Source: Sandaracinaceae bacterium (GTDB lineage: Bacteria > Myxococcota_A > Polyangia > Polyangiales > JAFGIB01). Taken from it: a stretch of DNA of 7,190 bases. The notes below the pieces were generated by a model. That model did not search any database and had not been told where the DNA came from. It saw only the letters and a program-made list of their open reading frames with translations. This document shows, piece by piece, positions 1 to 5,365 of the stretch (its first letter is position 1; each line of letters opens with the position of its first letter). Location: contig JADGRG010000269.1 of NCBI GenBank assembly GCA_017881145.1, positions 1-7,190 of the forward strand. The letters are read 5' to 3'. The translations under genes and the position numbers were made by a program.

Positions 1-515
1 GGTAGCCGCGGCAGGGGTATGTCAGCTGCGATGCTGTCCTTGCTCTCCAAGAAGCGAGTCAGCGCCTTTTCGGCTGCTTCGGAAAGCGCCGCGCCTGTGA
101 GCTTGGCGAAGAATGGAGCGACTTTGGTATCGACCGGCAGCGGTGGTGGCCGCCTCGAAACCAACGGGGAGACGCGGCCAGAATCCTTGCCGAAGAGGTC
201 TGCCACCGTCTTCAGCGCTCCGTCCGCAAAGCCTCCGGCTTCGAAACCAAGCGTGGCTGCCAGACAGGCAGCCGGCAGGTCACCGCGCCGCGCAAAGCGT
301 TCGACCAAGGCCTCGGCAGCACGTCCAGCCAGGGTCGGGCGGTCTTGATCCAGCAGGAGCCGCGCCACCAGATACGCCGCGCCCGCGTCGTCGTTCGAGG
401 CAGCCAGGATCGAGCTCGCCAGACGCAGTGCGTCCTCGGTTTGGCCAGCTAAGCGCAGGCCGTGAGCACGGTCCAGCGGAGAGAGGCCGCGTTCGGCAGC
501 GGTCGGGTCGGTCAT
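1..515 (-). CDS. N-terminal part of a helical-repeat (TPR-like) protein, probably leading into a cyclic-nucleotide-binding domain
   Basis: The minus-strand frame is open from an ATG at 515-513 to the left edge, giving 171 codons without a stop; the C-terminus lies outside the window. A GAGG ribosome-binding site at 524-521 sits five bases before the ATG. Residues about 10-100 are alanine- and leucine-rich amphipathic helices in a repeat-like arrangement (for example GQTEDALRLASSILAAS, then AGRAAEALVERFARRGDLPA), which looks TPR-like. A proline-rich linker (PPPLPVD, around 125-131) and another helical block follow, and the visible part ends in PLPRLP. From memory of the family, myxobacterial proteins of this shape continue into a Crp-like cNMP-binding beta-barrel, often beginning LPLFS. 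That domain is not visible here, so the assignment is inference. The gene lies downstream of the phospholipase on the same strand but 333 bases away with its own candidate promoter, so it is probably a separate transcript. Confidence 0.7.
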   Translation of the reverse strand, partial: MTDPTAAERGLSPLDRAHGLRLAGQTEDALRLASSILAASNDDAGAAYLVARLLLDQDRPTLAGRAAEALVERFARRGDLPAACLAATLGFEAGGFADGALKTVADLFGKDSGRVSPLVSRRPPPLPVDTKVAPFFAKLTGAALSEAAEKALTRFLESKDSIAADIPLPRL

Positions 516-537
516 TTTCGCCTCGTTTGGGCCACGG

Positions 538-558
538 CGCGTGTCAGCGCTGATCGCG
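538..558. promoter_or_regulatory. Operator-like palindrome in the leader of the helical-repeat gene
   Basis: TCAGCGCTGA at 544-553 is a perfect ten-base palindrome, flanked nearly symmetrically by CGCG at 538-541 and CGCG at 555-558. It lies about 23 bases before the start codon at 515 and downstream of the candidate promoter. It could bind a dimeric regulator or fold as an RNA hairpin near the ribosome-binding site. GC-rich sequence yields such palindromes by chance, so confidence is low. Confidence 0.25.
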
Positions 559-629
559 GCCAACGCGGCCAACTCTGGTGACTCGCCTCGGAGCATGTGT
601 TCACTCGGCTGGGCAAGTCGGGGTCGGAC

Positions 630-658
630 ATTTTACGGAGCACACTCTTGCGGGTCCA
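630..658 (-). promoter_or_regulatory. Candidate sigma-70-type promoter for the helical-repeat gene
   Basis: Read on the minus strand, TGGACC (658-653; four of six matches to TTGACA) is followed after exactly 17 bases by TAAAAT (635-630; five of six matches to TATAAT). Transcription would begin near 623, giving a leader of about 108 bases before the ATG at 515. The leader contains the palindrome and tandem repeat listed separately. A match of this quality in a high-GC region is suggestive but unproven. Confidence 0.4.
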
Positions 659-848
659 TGGGAATCGCCAACGAGCGCCTGCAAATGGTGGGAGCGTGTG
701 AGCATTTGTAGTCGGTGAGGGCGTGATACCTATCCACCTTCCGGATTCAGCGAGTTGTTCCTATGATTTCCATGGCTTACGGCGCTCCATCCACCGTGCG
801 TCCCCACACCCTTTGCGGCACGTGGTTAAGCGTGCGAAAGGTGCGATT

Positions 849-2021
849 TTACTGCGGGCTCGGGTCGGAGAAGAGGAACTCTGCGAGCTCGTCGCGATGG
901 CGGGCGGCGTCGCTGTGGCCCAAATCAATTAGGATACGCGCGAAGTCACCATCGAAGAGCACGTAGCTCGCCAGATCCGCATCTGCTCCCTCGCCGACGT
1001 CGAGCAGTCGGAGCGCGGTGTGGCCGATGATCCGTCCCAGGCGTGGCTTGTGGCGTCGCAGGTGATCCGAGGCCAGCAGGCCGATGTCCATGCTTGGGTG
1101 TATCACAAACGTCTTGATACGCCGCCGGGGTGGCCGACCGTTCGCGGCGGCCGCGGCGTTCATCTTGTCTTCGAAGCCAGGACCGCCGGCCTCCACGGCG
1201 TCGGAGATGATCTCGTTGACCAGCCGCAGCTCCTCGAGGTCGTGCTCGATATGGTCAAGCATCAATGCGTCCAGCGCCTTGCCGAGTAGGAATGACGCGC
1301 CCGGCGTATGACCGGCCGGGATGTTGGTCTCTCGCCGGGGTGTGGTGACGCCGATCACGAACATGCGATCGACGCCCAGCTGAATCGCCGGCGCTGTCGG
1401 TGTGTTCAAACGGATCCCGCCGTCGCAGTAGTAATCGTTTCCGATACGAACGGGTGGAAAGACTACCGGCATCGCGGCTGATGCTAAAACGTGTTGTGGC
1501 AGGATATGCGAGGGTTGAACCACGATACGCAGGGTGCTGCGCGGGAGGTCCACTCCCTTGGCGCGATCGACGTAGAGCGTTGACCGACCAGTGCGGACGT
1601 TGGTCGCGCTCACGGTCAGGGCGCGGACTTTGTTGGAGCGTAGGTTGCGCACCAACTGCCGCCAGGGGATGCGGTTGCTGATCAACTTGGCTAGCGGCCG
1701 GGCGTCGAAGATGCCGGCGGGCATGCCGCCGCCCAGCCAGACGCGGGCGAGCCGCGGCACGTGGCGGAGATCGAGCTGCATGATGTCGGAGAGCGCCTGC
1801 TCCAGCCACACGTTGGCCAGGAGCCGCATGCCGGGCTCGGGATCGTTGGCCGTGGCCGCCAGGGCGGTGCCGTTGATGGCGCCCACGCTGGTCCCGCTGA
1901 TCACGGGGAAGTTCGGGGTGCGGCCGAAGTGTCGGGCGAAGTCACCGTAGAGGTAGTTGAGGACGCCGACCTCGTAAGACCCGCGGGCACCGCCGCCGGA
2001 CAGGACGATGCCCATGGTCAC
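849..2021 (-). CDS. Patatin-like phospholipase family protein
   Basis: This is a 390-residue protein with the complete patatin Ser-Asp dyad architecture: the oxyanion-hole loop GGGARG at residues 9-14, the nucleophile elbow GTSVG at 43-47 with catalytic Ser45, and the DGG motif at 200-202 with catalytic Asp200. The family-typical block ASAAMPVVFPPV lies just before the DGG, around 180-191. Members hydrolyse acyl-ester bonds of phospholipids or other lipids. There is no signal peptide, because the oxyanion loop follows almost directly on the start, so a cytoplasmic or membrane-associated enzyme is expected; its substrate cannot be told. The start is a GTG at 2021, supported by GAGG at 2032-2029 seven bases upstream; an ATG two codons on (2015) would leave thirteen. 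A second GAGG lies at 2037-2034. The residues after about 300 form a helical C-terminal extension ending in FLFSDPSPQ. The gene is divergent from the aminotransferase. I saw no convincing promoter. Confidence 0.93.
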   Translation of the reverse strand: MTMGIVLSGGGARGSYEVGVLNYLYGDFARHFGRTPNFPVISGTSVGAINGTALAATANDPEPGMRLLANVWLEQALSDIMQLDLRHVPRLARVWLGGGMPAGIFDARPLAKLISNRIPWRQLVRNLRSNKVRALTVSATNVRTGRSTLYVDRAKGVDLPRSTLRIVVQPSHILPQHVLASAAMPVVFPPVRIGNDYYCDGGIRLNTPTAPAIQLGVDRMFVIGVTTPRRETNIPAGHTPGASFLLGKALDALMLDHIEHDLEELRLVNEIISDAVEAGGPGFEDKMNAAAAANGRPPRRRIKTFVIHPSMDIGLLASDHLRRHKPRLGRIIGHTALRLLDVGEGADADLASYVLFDGDFARILIDLGHSDAARHRDELAEFLFSDPSPQ

Positions 2022-2091
2022 GTGCGGACCTCGCCTCTTTGCCAGCGTCGGAAGTGCTGCATGGTGGAGAGTGTCGCGGACAAGCGAAGAT

Positions 2092-2107
2092 CCCCCAAAT
2101 TTCGGGG
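2092..2107. promoter_or_regulatory. Near-perfect 16-base palindrome in the divergent spacer
   Basis: CCCCCAAATTTCGGGG has a symmetric AAATTT centre (2097-2102) and pairs C2092-C2095 with G2104-G2107. Only the 2096/2103 pair is mismatched, so seven of eight pairs are symmetric. It lies about 70 bases before the phospholipase start and about 150 bases before the aminotransferase start. This is a plausible position for a dimeric repressor or activator acting on one or both divergent genes. No known regulator site is recognised. Confidence 0.3.
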
Positions 2108-2218
2108 CAAAGCGGCGCGACGAGTGCTTGATTAGCGTCCGCGGCGTTCGAGCACAAGGGGCGACGACGTCTCGCGGCTCGGGAAGTGGAGGGGGCGTTC
2201 TTGCTCGGAGCGTTGGCT

Positions 2219-2247
2219 TTGGCTCGGCGTGGGGTCTGCCTTATGCT
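2219..2247 (+). promoter_or_regulatory. Candidate promoter placed directly before the aminotransferase start
   Basis: TTGGCT at 2219-2224 (four of six to TTGACA) and TATGCT at 2242-2247 (four of six to TATAAT, including the key second A and last T) are separated by exactly 17 bases. Transcription would begin near 2254-2256, at or next to the ATG at 2256. No purine-rich ribosome-binding site precedes that ATG. The same arrangement would make the mRNA leaderless. If a different start codon is used, this interpretation changes. Confidence 0.35.
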
Positions 2248-2255
2248 CACTGGCT

Positions 2256-3341
2256 ATGATTCCACTCTGTCGCCCAGTGCTCGGTGCCGAAGAGACCGAG
2301 GCCGTTTGCAGGGTGCTGCAGAGTGGTCGATTGGTGCAGGGCGCCGAGGTCGCTCGCTTCGAAGGACTGGTCGCGGCTTACACGCGTCGCAAGCACGCGC
2401 TCGCGGTTTCCAGTGGCACTAGTGCGTTGCGGGTTGCGCTCGAAGCGATCGGCATCGGGCCTGGCGACGCAGTGCTCGTGCCAGATCTGACTTGGCCGAG
2501 CCCCGCGCACGCCGTGCTCGATCTCGGCGCGCGACCCGTCCTGGTCGACGTCGATGCTGAGAGCTGGAACGTGACGGCGGCCGCCATGCAGCAGGCACGC
2601 ACGCCTGACACGCGTGCGGCGATCGCGATCGATCAGTTCGGCAATCCCGCTCCCGCCGAGGCGATTGCTGCAGCCTTGCCGGGCATCAGCGTGATCGTCG
2701 ATGCCGCATGCAGCTTGGGTAGCCACTCCGGCGCGAGTCCGTGCGGGGCTTTCGGCGTGGTTGCGTGCTTGAGCTTTCATCCGCGCAAAGTGCTGACGAC
2801 CGGCGAGGGTGGCATGTGTTTGACCGACGATCCGGCGCTGGCGGCTCGCATCACCGAGCTGCGCAACCACGGGCAGGTCTCGCCGGGCGTTTTCGCGCGC
2901 GCTTCTGGCAACTACCGGCTCTCGGAGCTGGCTGCGGCCATCGGCTCGGTGCAGATGACGCGTCTGGACGCGATGGTCGTGGAGCGCGCGGTGCAGGCGG
3001 AGCGTTACCAGCAGGCGTTCGGTGGGCTCTCGCTGCAGCAAGCACCGCTCGGCACACGCAGCAACCATCAGACGTTCGGCGTGCTGCTCGCGCAAGGTGT
3101 GCGACGCGATGCGTTGGTCGACGAGCTGCGTAGGCGCGGCGTCGAGGCCGGCCGGCTCAGCTATGCGCTCCACACGCTGCCACAGCTTGCAGCGAGCGCG
3201 GCGCAAGCTGTGGCTGCAGGGCGCGAGTTTCCTGTTGCAACCGCGCTCGCGGATCGCGGGATTGCGTTGCCGCTCTGGCCCGGGCTCGGCGCCGAGGCTC
3301 AGCAGAAAGTCATCGAGGCCCTGCTCGATGTGTTAAAATAG
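2256..3341 (+). CDS. DegT/DnrJ/EryC1/StrS-family PLP-dependent aminotransferase
   Basis: This is a 361-residue fold-type I aminotransferase of the family that usually transaminates keto-sugars on nucleotides, and sometimes cyclitols, for lipopolysaccharide, capsule or natural-product glycans. Visible family marks are the N-terminal MIPLCRPVLG opening, the cofactor-phosphate loop SSGTSAL (52-58), Asp149 in VDAAC (expected to contact the pyridine nitrogen), the Schiff-base Lys178 in SFHPRKVLTTGEGG, and GNYRLSE (218-224). The C-terminal region shows the usual FPVA and GIALPLWPGL blocks. The length matches the family. I chose ATG 2256 because homologues begin at this MIPL motif; a GTG at 2229 would add nine residues with no homologous look and no better ribosome-binding site. 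It is the first gene of a compact unit with the ABC ATPase and rhodanese. The exact sugar substrate cannot be read from the sequence, and no other sugar-nucleotide gene is adjacent. Confidence 0.92.
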   Translation: MIPLCRPVLGAEETEAVCRVLQSGRLVQGAEVARFEGLVAAYTRRKHALAVSSGTSALRVALEAIGIGPGDAVLVPDLTWPSPAHAVLDLGARPVLVDVDAESWNVTAAAMQQARTPDTRAAIAIDQFGNPAPAEAIAAALPGISVIVDAACSLGSHSGASPCGAFGVVACLSFHPRKVLTTGEGGMCLTDDPALAARITELRNHGQVSPGVFARASGNYRLSELAAAIGSVQMTRLDAMVVERAVQAERYQQAFGGLSLQQAPLGTRSNHQTFGVLLAQGVRRDALVDELRRRGVEAGRLSYALHTLPQLAASAAQAVAAGREFPVATALADRGIALPLWPGLGAEAQQKVIEALLDVLK

Positions 3342-3344
3342 GGG
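3340..3344 (+). promoter_or_regulatory. Ribosome-binding site of the ABC ATPase, overlapping the upstream stop codon
   Basis: AGGGG at 3340-3344 shares its first two bases with the TAG stop (3339-3341) of the aminotransferase and lies four bases before the ATG at 3349. Ribosomes ending the first gene would sit on the initiation site of the second, which suggests translational coupling. Confidence 0.65.
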
Positions 3345-3348
3345 TTCT

Positions 3349-4290
3349 ATGTCGGCCCAAGAGACCATCCTCGAAGTCTCCGACCTGCACAAAACCTTCT
3401 TCATCGGCTTTCTGCGCAAGCGAGTCGAGGCTGTGCGAGGCGTCAGCTTCGAGGTGAAGCGCGGTGAAGTGTTTGGCTTCGTCGGGCCCAATGGCGCGGG
3501 CAAGACCACGACCATCAAGATGATGCTCCAGCTCATATTCCCGTCGCGCGGACAGGTGAAGCTCTTTGGAACGTCCACCTTCGATCCGGCCGCACGCGCG
3601 CGCTTGGGCTATCTGCCCGAGAACCCCTACATCTACACTTACCTGAAACCGCTCGAGTTCCTGGACCTCTGCGGCCAGCTCGTGTCGATGAGCAAGGAGC
3701 GTCGCAGGAAGCGTTCCGAGGAGCTGGTGCACAAGCTGGGCCTCGCGGACGCGATCGATCGGCCCATCGGGAAGTTCTCCAAAGGCATGATGCAGCGTCT
3801 GGGATTCTGTCAGGCGCTCTTGCACGAGCCGGAGCTGCTGATTCTCGACGAGCCGTTGAGCGGCCTCGACCCGATCGGCCGCAAAGACATCCGCGACCTC
3901 CTGCTCGAGCAGAAGGCGCAGGGCCGGACCATCCTGATCACGAGCCACGTGCTGGGCGATGTCGAAGCGGTGAGCGAGCGGGTGTGCATCTTGCGCCAGG
4001 GGAAAGTCGTCGCGTATGGCGCGCTCAGCGAGCTCTTGCGGCCGGAGGTGCGGCGCGTCGAGATCGAGCTCACGGACGTCAAGCCCGAGCTGCGCGAGAA
4101 GCTAGAGAGCGCAGCGATGCAGGTGCGCCTGCTGGACAAGCAGGTGACGGTGGTGGTCGAGGGCGACGAGAGCGTGCCGGCGTTGCTCAAGCTCTCGATG
4201 GATGGCGGTGCGCGCGTGCTAGCGGTCACGCCGCATCGTGAAACGCTCGAAGACCTCTTCGTGCGCAAAGCCGTGACGGAAGTGCAGTGA
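3349..4290 (+). CDS. ABC transporter ATP-binding protein (CcmA/DrrA type)
   Basis: This is a 313-residue ABC ATPase with all hallmarks. They are Walker A GPNGAGKTT (46-54, Lys52), a Q-loop position occupied by Glu91 in GYLPENP, the signature FSKGMMQR (143-150), Walker B LLILDEP (163-169) followed by the D-loop SGLD (171-174), and the switch His200 in ITSH. The Glu in place of the Q-loop Gln and the KGM signature recur in the CcmA/DrrA/GldA-like export and gliding-type ATPases, so they are not signs of inactivity. Residues after about 215 form a C-terminal domain resembling the accessory domain (DUF4162-like) of this group. It would energise a membrane permease, but none is encoded in this window. 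The gene starts seven bases after the aminotransferase stop and ends three to six bases before the rhodanese, so the three are very likely co-transcribed. The transported substrate is unknown. Confidence 0.93.
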   Translation: MSAQETILEVSDLHKTFFIGFLRKRVEAVRGVSFEVKRGEVFGFVGPNGAGKTTTIKMMLQLIFPSRGQVKLFGTSTFDPAARARLGYLPENPYIYTYLKPLEFLDLCGQLVSMSKERRRKRSEELVHKLGLADAIDRPIGKFSKGMMQRLGFCQALLHEPELLILDEPLSGLDPIGRKDIRDLLLEQKAQGRTILITSHVLGDVEAVSERVCILRQGKVVAYGALSELLRPEVRRVEIELTDVKPELREKLESAAMQVRLLDKQVTVVVEGDESVPALLKLSMDGGARVLAVTPHRETLEDLFVRKAVTEVQ

Positions 4291-4296
4291 CGGGTG

Positions 4297-4734
4297 ATGA
4301 GTGCCCGCCGCATCGACGCCCAAGCTGCCGCACGCCTCTTGAGCGAGGAAGGCTACCTCTACCTGGACGTGCGCACGCACCAGGAGTTCGAGCTCGGACA
4401 CCCGCTCGGTGCCTATAACGTACCGTTGCTGCTCATGAGCGCCACCGGGATGCAACCGAATCCCGAGTTCCTGCGCGTCGTGCAGGCCAGCTTTGCCCTG
4501 GAGGAAAAGCTCGTGATCGGCTGCAAGTCCGGGGCTCGCTCCCAACAAGCGCTCGCACTGCTCGTGCAAGCTGGTTACACGCAGCTGGTCGAGCAACGAG
4601 CTGGCTACTCGGGCCAGCGCGACCCGTTCGGGCGCGTGCTGGAGCGGGGCTGGCAAGAGTTGGGGCTGCCGAACGCGCTGCACGCAGCAGCCGGCCGCAG
4701 CTATGCCGAGTTGCAAGAACGCGTGGGCAAGTAG
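4297..4734 (+). CDS. Single-domain rhodanese-like sulfurtransferase
   Basis: This is a 145-residue protein with one rhodanese domain. DVRTHQEFELGHPLGAYNVP (24-43) is the conserved N-terminal CH2A-like element, and CKSGARS (76-82) is the active-site loop with catalytic Cys76. The six-residue-type loop ending in ARS fits thiosulfate or persulfide sulfurtransferases rather than the longer Cdc25-like phosphatase loop. The remainder, including GYSGQRDPFGRVLERGW (about 113-129), matches soluble bacterial stand-alone rhodaneses. No signal peptide or membrane segment is present, so a cytoplasmic role moving sulfane sulfur is expected; the physiological donor and acceptor are unknown. Start choice is uncertain: ATG 4297 and the GTG immediately before it (4294) are in frame, and neither has a strong ribosome-binding site, so coupling to the ATPase stop at 4288-4290 is likely. 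It converges on the YchJ-like gene. Confidence 0.9.
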   Translation: MSARRIDAQAAARLLSEEGYLYLDVRTHQEFELGHPLGAYNVPLLLMSATGMQPNPEFLRVVQASFALEEKLVIGCKSGARSQQALALLVQAGYTQLVEQRAGYSGQRDPFGRVLERGWQELGLPNALHAAAGRSYAELQERVGK

Positions 4735-4742
4735 CTGGCCGG

Positions 4743-4760
4743 CGCGAGGGTCAACCCGCG
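4743..4760. terminator. Weak hairpin between convergent genes, possible two-way terminator
   Basis: CGC (4743-4745) and GGG (4748-4750) can pair with CCC (4755-4757) and GCG (4758-4760) around a TCAA loop, with a two-base bulge. It lies between the rhodanese stop (4732-4734) and the YchJ-like stop, which it contains (4751-4753). There is no T-run on either side, so it is not a classical intrinsic terminator, and the GC-rich context makes chance pairing likely. Confidence 0.2.
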
Positions 4761-5248
4761 GCGCGCGAGGCTTGGCCGCAGCACTTCTTGAACTTCTTGC
4801 CGCTGCCGCAGGTGCACGGATCGTTGCGACCGATTTTGGGCTCGCTGCGCCGCACTGGCGCCTGGATCTGCTTACCGTCGCAGAAGTACCACTTGCCGTC
4901 GATGCGGTGGAAGGTGGAGCGCTCGTGGTGGGTCTGCTCGCGGCCGTCGGCCGTCATGCGCGCCACGAACTCCACTTCACCGGTGTCGTCGCCGGGTCCG
5001 CCGTTGACGGTGTCCAGGATGGTGAGGCCGTGGAACTGGGCGCTGCGTGCCCACTTTTCGGTGGCTTCGCGATCGGTGTCCTCGCGGGTGGCTGGATCGT
5101 GGGTTGCCACAATGTAGTCGACCTCCGCCAGCAGATAGGCGACGTAGCGGCTGGCCATGAGATCGGCTGCAGTCTCGGGCACCGCTTCGCCGCGCAGAAA
5201 GGGCATGCACCGGGTCTTGAGCTGCTCGTTGTCGAATTGGATAGCCAT
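4751..5248 (-). CDS. YchJ/UPF0225-family protein with C-terminal SEC-C zinc motif
   Basis: This 165-residue protein matches the YchJ family in layout. There is an N-terminal PFLRGEAVPETAADLMASRY segment (16-35), then an NTF2-like core with VEFVARMTADG (92-102), ERSTFHRIDGKWYFCDG (109-125), and a C-terminal GRNDPCTCGSGKKFKKCCG (140-158). The last is a textbook SEC-C motif with Cys145, Cys147, Cys156 and Cys157 as zinc ligands. Typical family members carry a second CPCGS-type motif at the very N-terminus. Here the start is MAIQFDNEQLKTRC, and only Cys14 is left of it. The molecular function of the family is not established; zinc binding is well supported by the motif. The start is ATG 5248; an upstream in-frame ATG at 5386 would add 46 residues that do not look like the family. 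No ribosome-binding site precedes the chosen ATG, but a -10-like element lies nine bases upstream. Confidence 0.85.
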   Translation of the reverse strand: MAIQFDNEQLKTRCMPFLRGEAVPETAADLMASRYVAYLLAEVDYIVATHDPATREDTDREATEKWARSAQFHGLTILDTVNGGPGDDTGEVEFVARMTADGREQTHHERSTFHRIDGKWYFCDGKQIQAPVRRSEPKIGRNDPCTCGSGKKFKKCCGQASRAAG

Positions 5249-5257
5249 CGGGGCAGC

Positions 5258-5263
5258 ACTATA
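5258..5263 (-). promoter_or_regulatory. Candidate -10 element of the YchJ-like gene
   Basis: On the minus strand TATAGT (five of six to TATAAT) ends nine bases before the ATG at 5248. Transcription would begin within about three bases of the start codon, so the message may be leaderless. No good -35 hexamer is visible at 16-18 bases upstream (the best is TTCGGC), which weakens the call. Confidence 0.3.
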
Positions 5264-5355
5264 CACGGGTTGCGAATGCTGCCGAAGCTGCTTTGGGCTT
5301 CCACCGAATGCCGGCGCAGCAGTGCTCGCTCTCTTCGTATACACTGCCGCCCCTC

Positions 5356-5359
5356 GGAG
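5356..5359 (+). promoter_or_regulatory. Ribosome-binding site that favours a TTG start for the glycosyltransferase
   Basis: GGAG at 5356-5359 lies six bases before an in-frame TTG at 5366-5368. The first in-frame ATG (5396) has a GGAG directly abutting it with no spacer, which is too close to work. A TATACA element at 5338-5343 could serve as a -10 sequence giving a leader of about 16 bases, although no -35 match is seen. Confidence 0.45.
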
Positions 5360-5365
5360 CCCACC

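Larger units (their letters stand above)
516..848. other. Non-coding spacer between two minus-strand genes
   Basis: No frame here looks like protein in composition, and the short frames crossing it run into the antisense of the phospholipase. It holds, from right to left on the minus strand, the end of the phospholipase gene with no clear hairpin-plus-T terminator, a candidate promoter at 630-658, a tandem nine-base repeat (GCGGCCAAC twice, 556-573), and a ten-base perfect palindrome at 544-553. Between about 660 and 848 I recognise nothing. Confidence 0.6.

Noticed and set aside
19..553. Two overlapping plus-strand frames at the left edge
   Set aside because: Compositionally biased Ser/Arg/Pro-rich products; the minus strand has an open frame to the edge with a ribosome-binding site and ordinary helical protein composition.
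797..848. Possible terminator after the phospholipase gene
   Set aside because: Repeated CGCAC and CGTGC words give at best a five-base stem with an 18-base loop and no T-run, which is not convincing.
723..966. Short plus-strand frames at the end of the phospholipase gene
   Set aside because: They run antisense into the phospholipase coding region and have no ribosome-binding site or recognisable product.
1942..2259. Small frames in the divergent spacer between the phospholipase and aminotransferase
   Set aside because: They overlap the start regions of both genes, have no motif and poor codon use; the stretch is better explained as regulatory DNA.
2247..3206. A 319-codon open frame antisense to the aminotransferase
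   Set aside because: Low-complexity Arg/Ala/His-rich product without motifs; the sense strand encodes a complete, well-conserved enzyme.
3436..3750. Glu91 in place of the Q-loop glutamine as a sign of a dead ATPase
   Set aside because: A GYLPE sequence at this place is frequent in the CcmA/GldA-like group, and all other catalytic motifs are intact.
3310..3948. A 212-codon open frame antisense to the ABC ATPase
   Set aside because: It mirrors the ATPase codons and has no family resemblance; this is the well-known antisense shadow of ABC ATPase genes.
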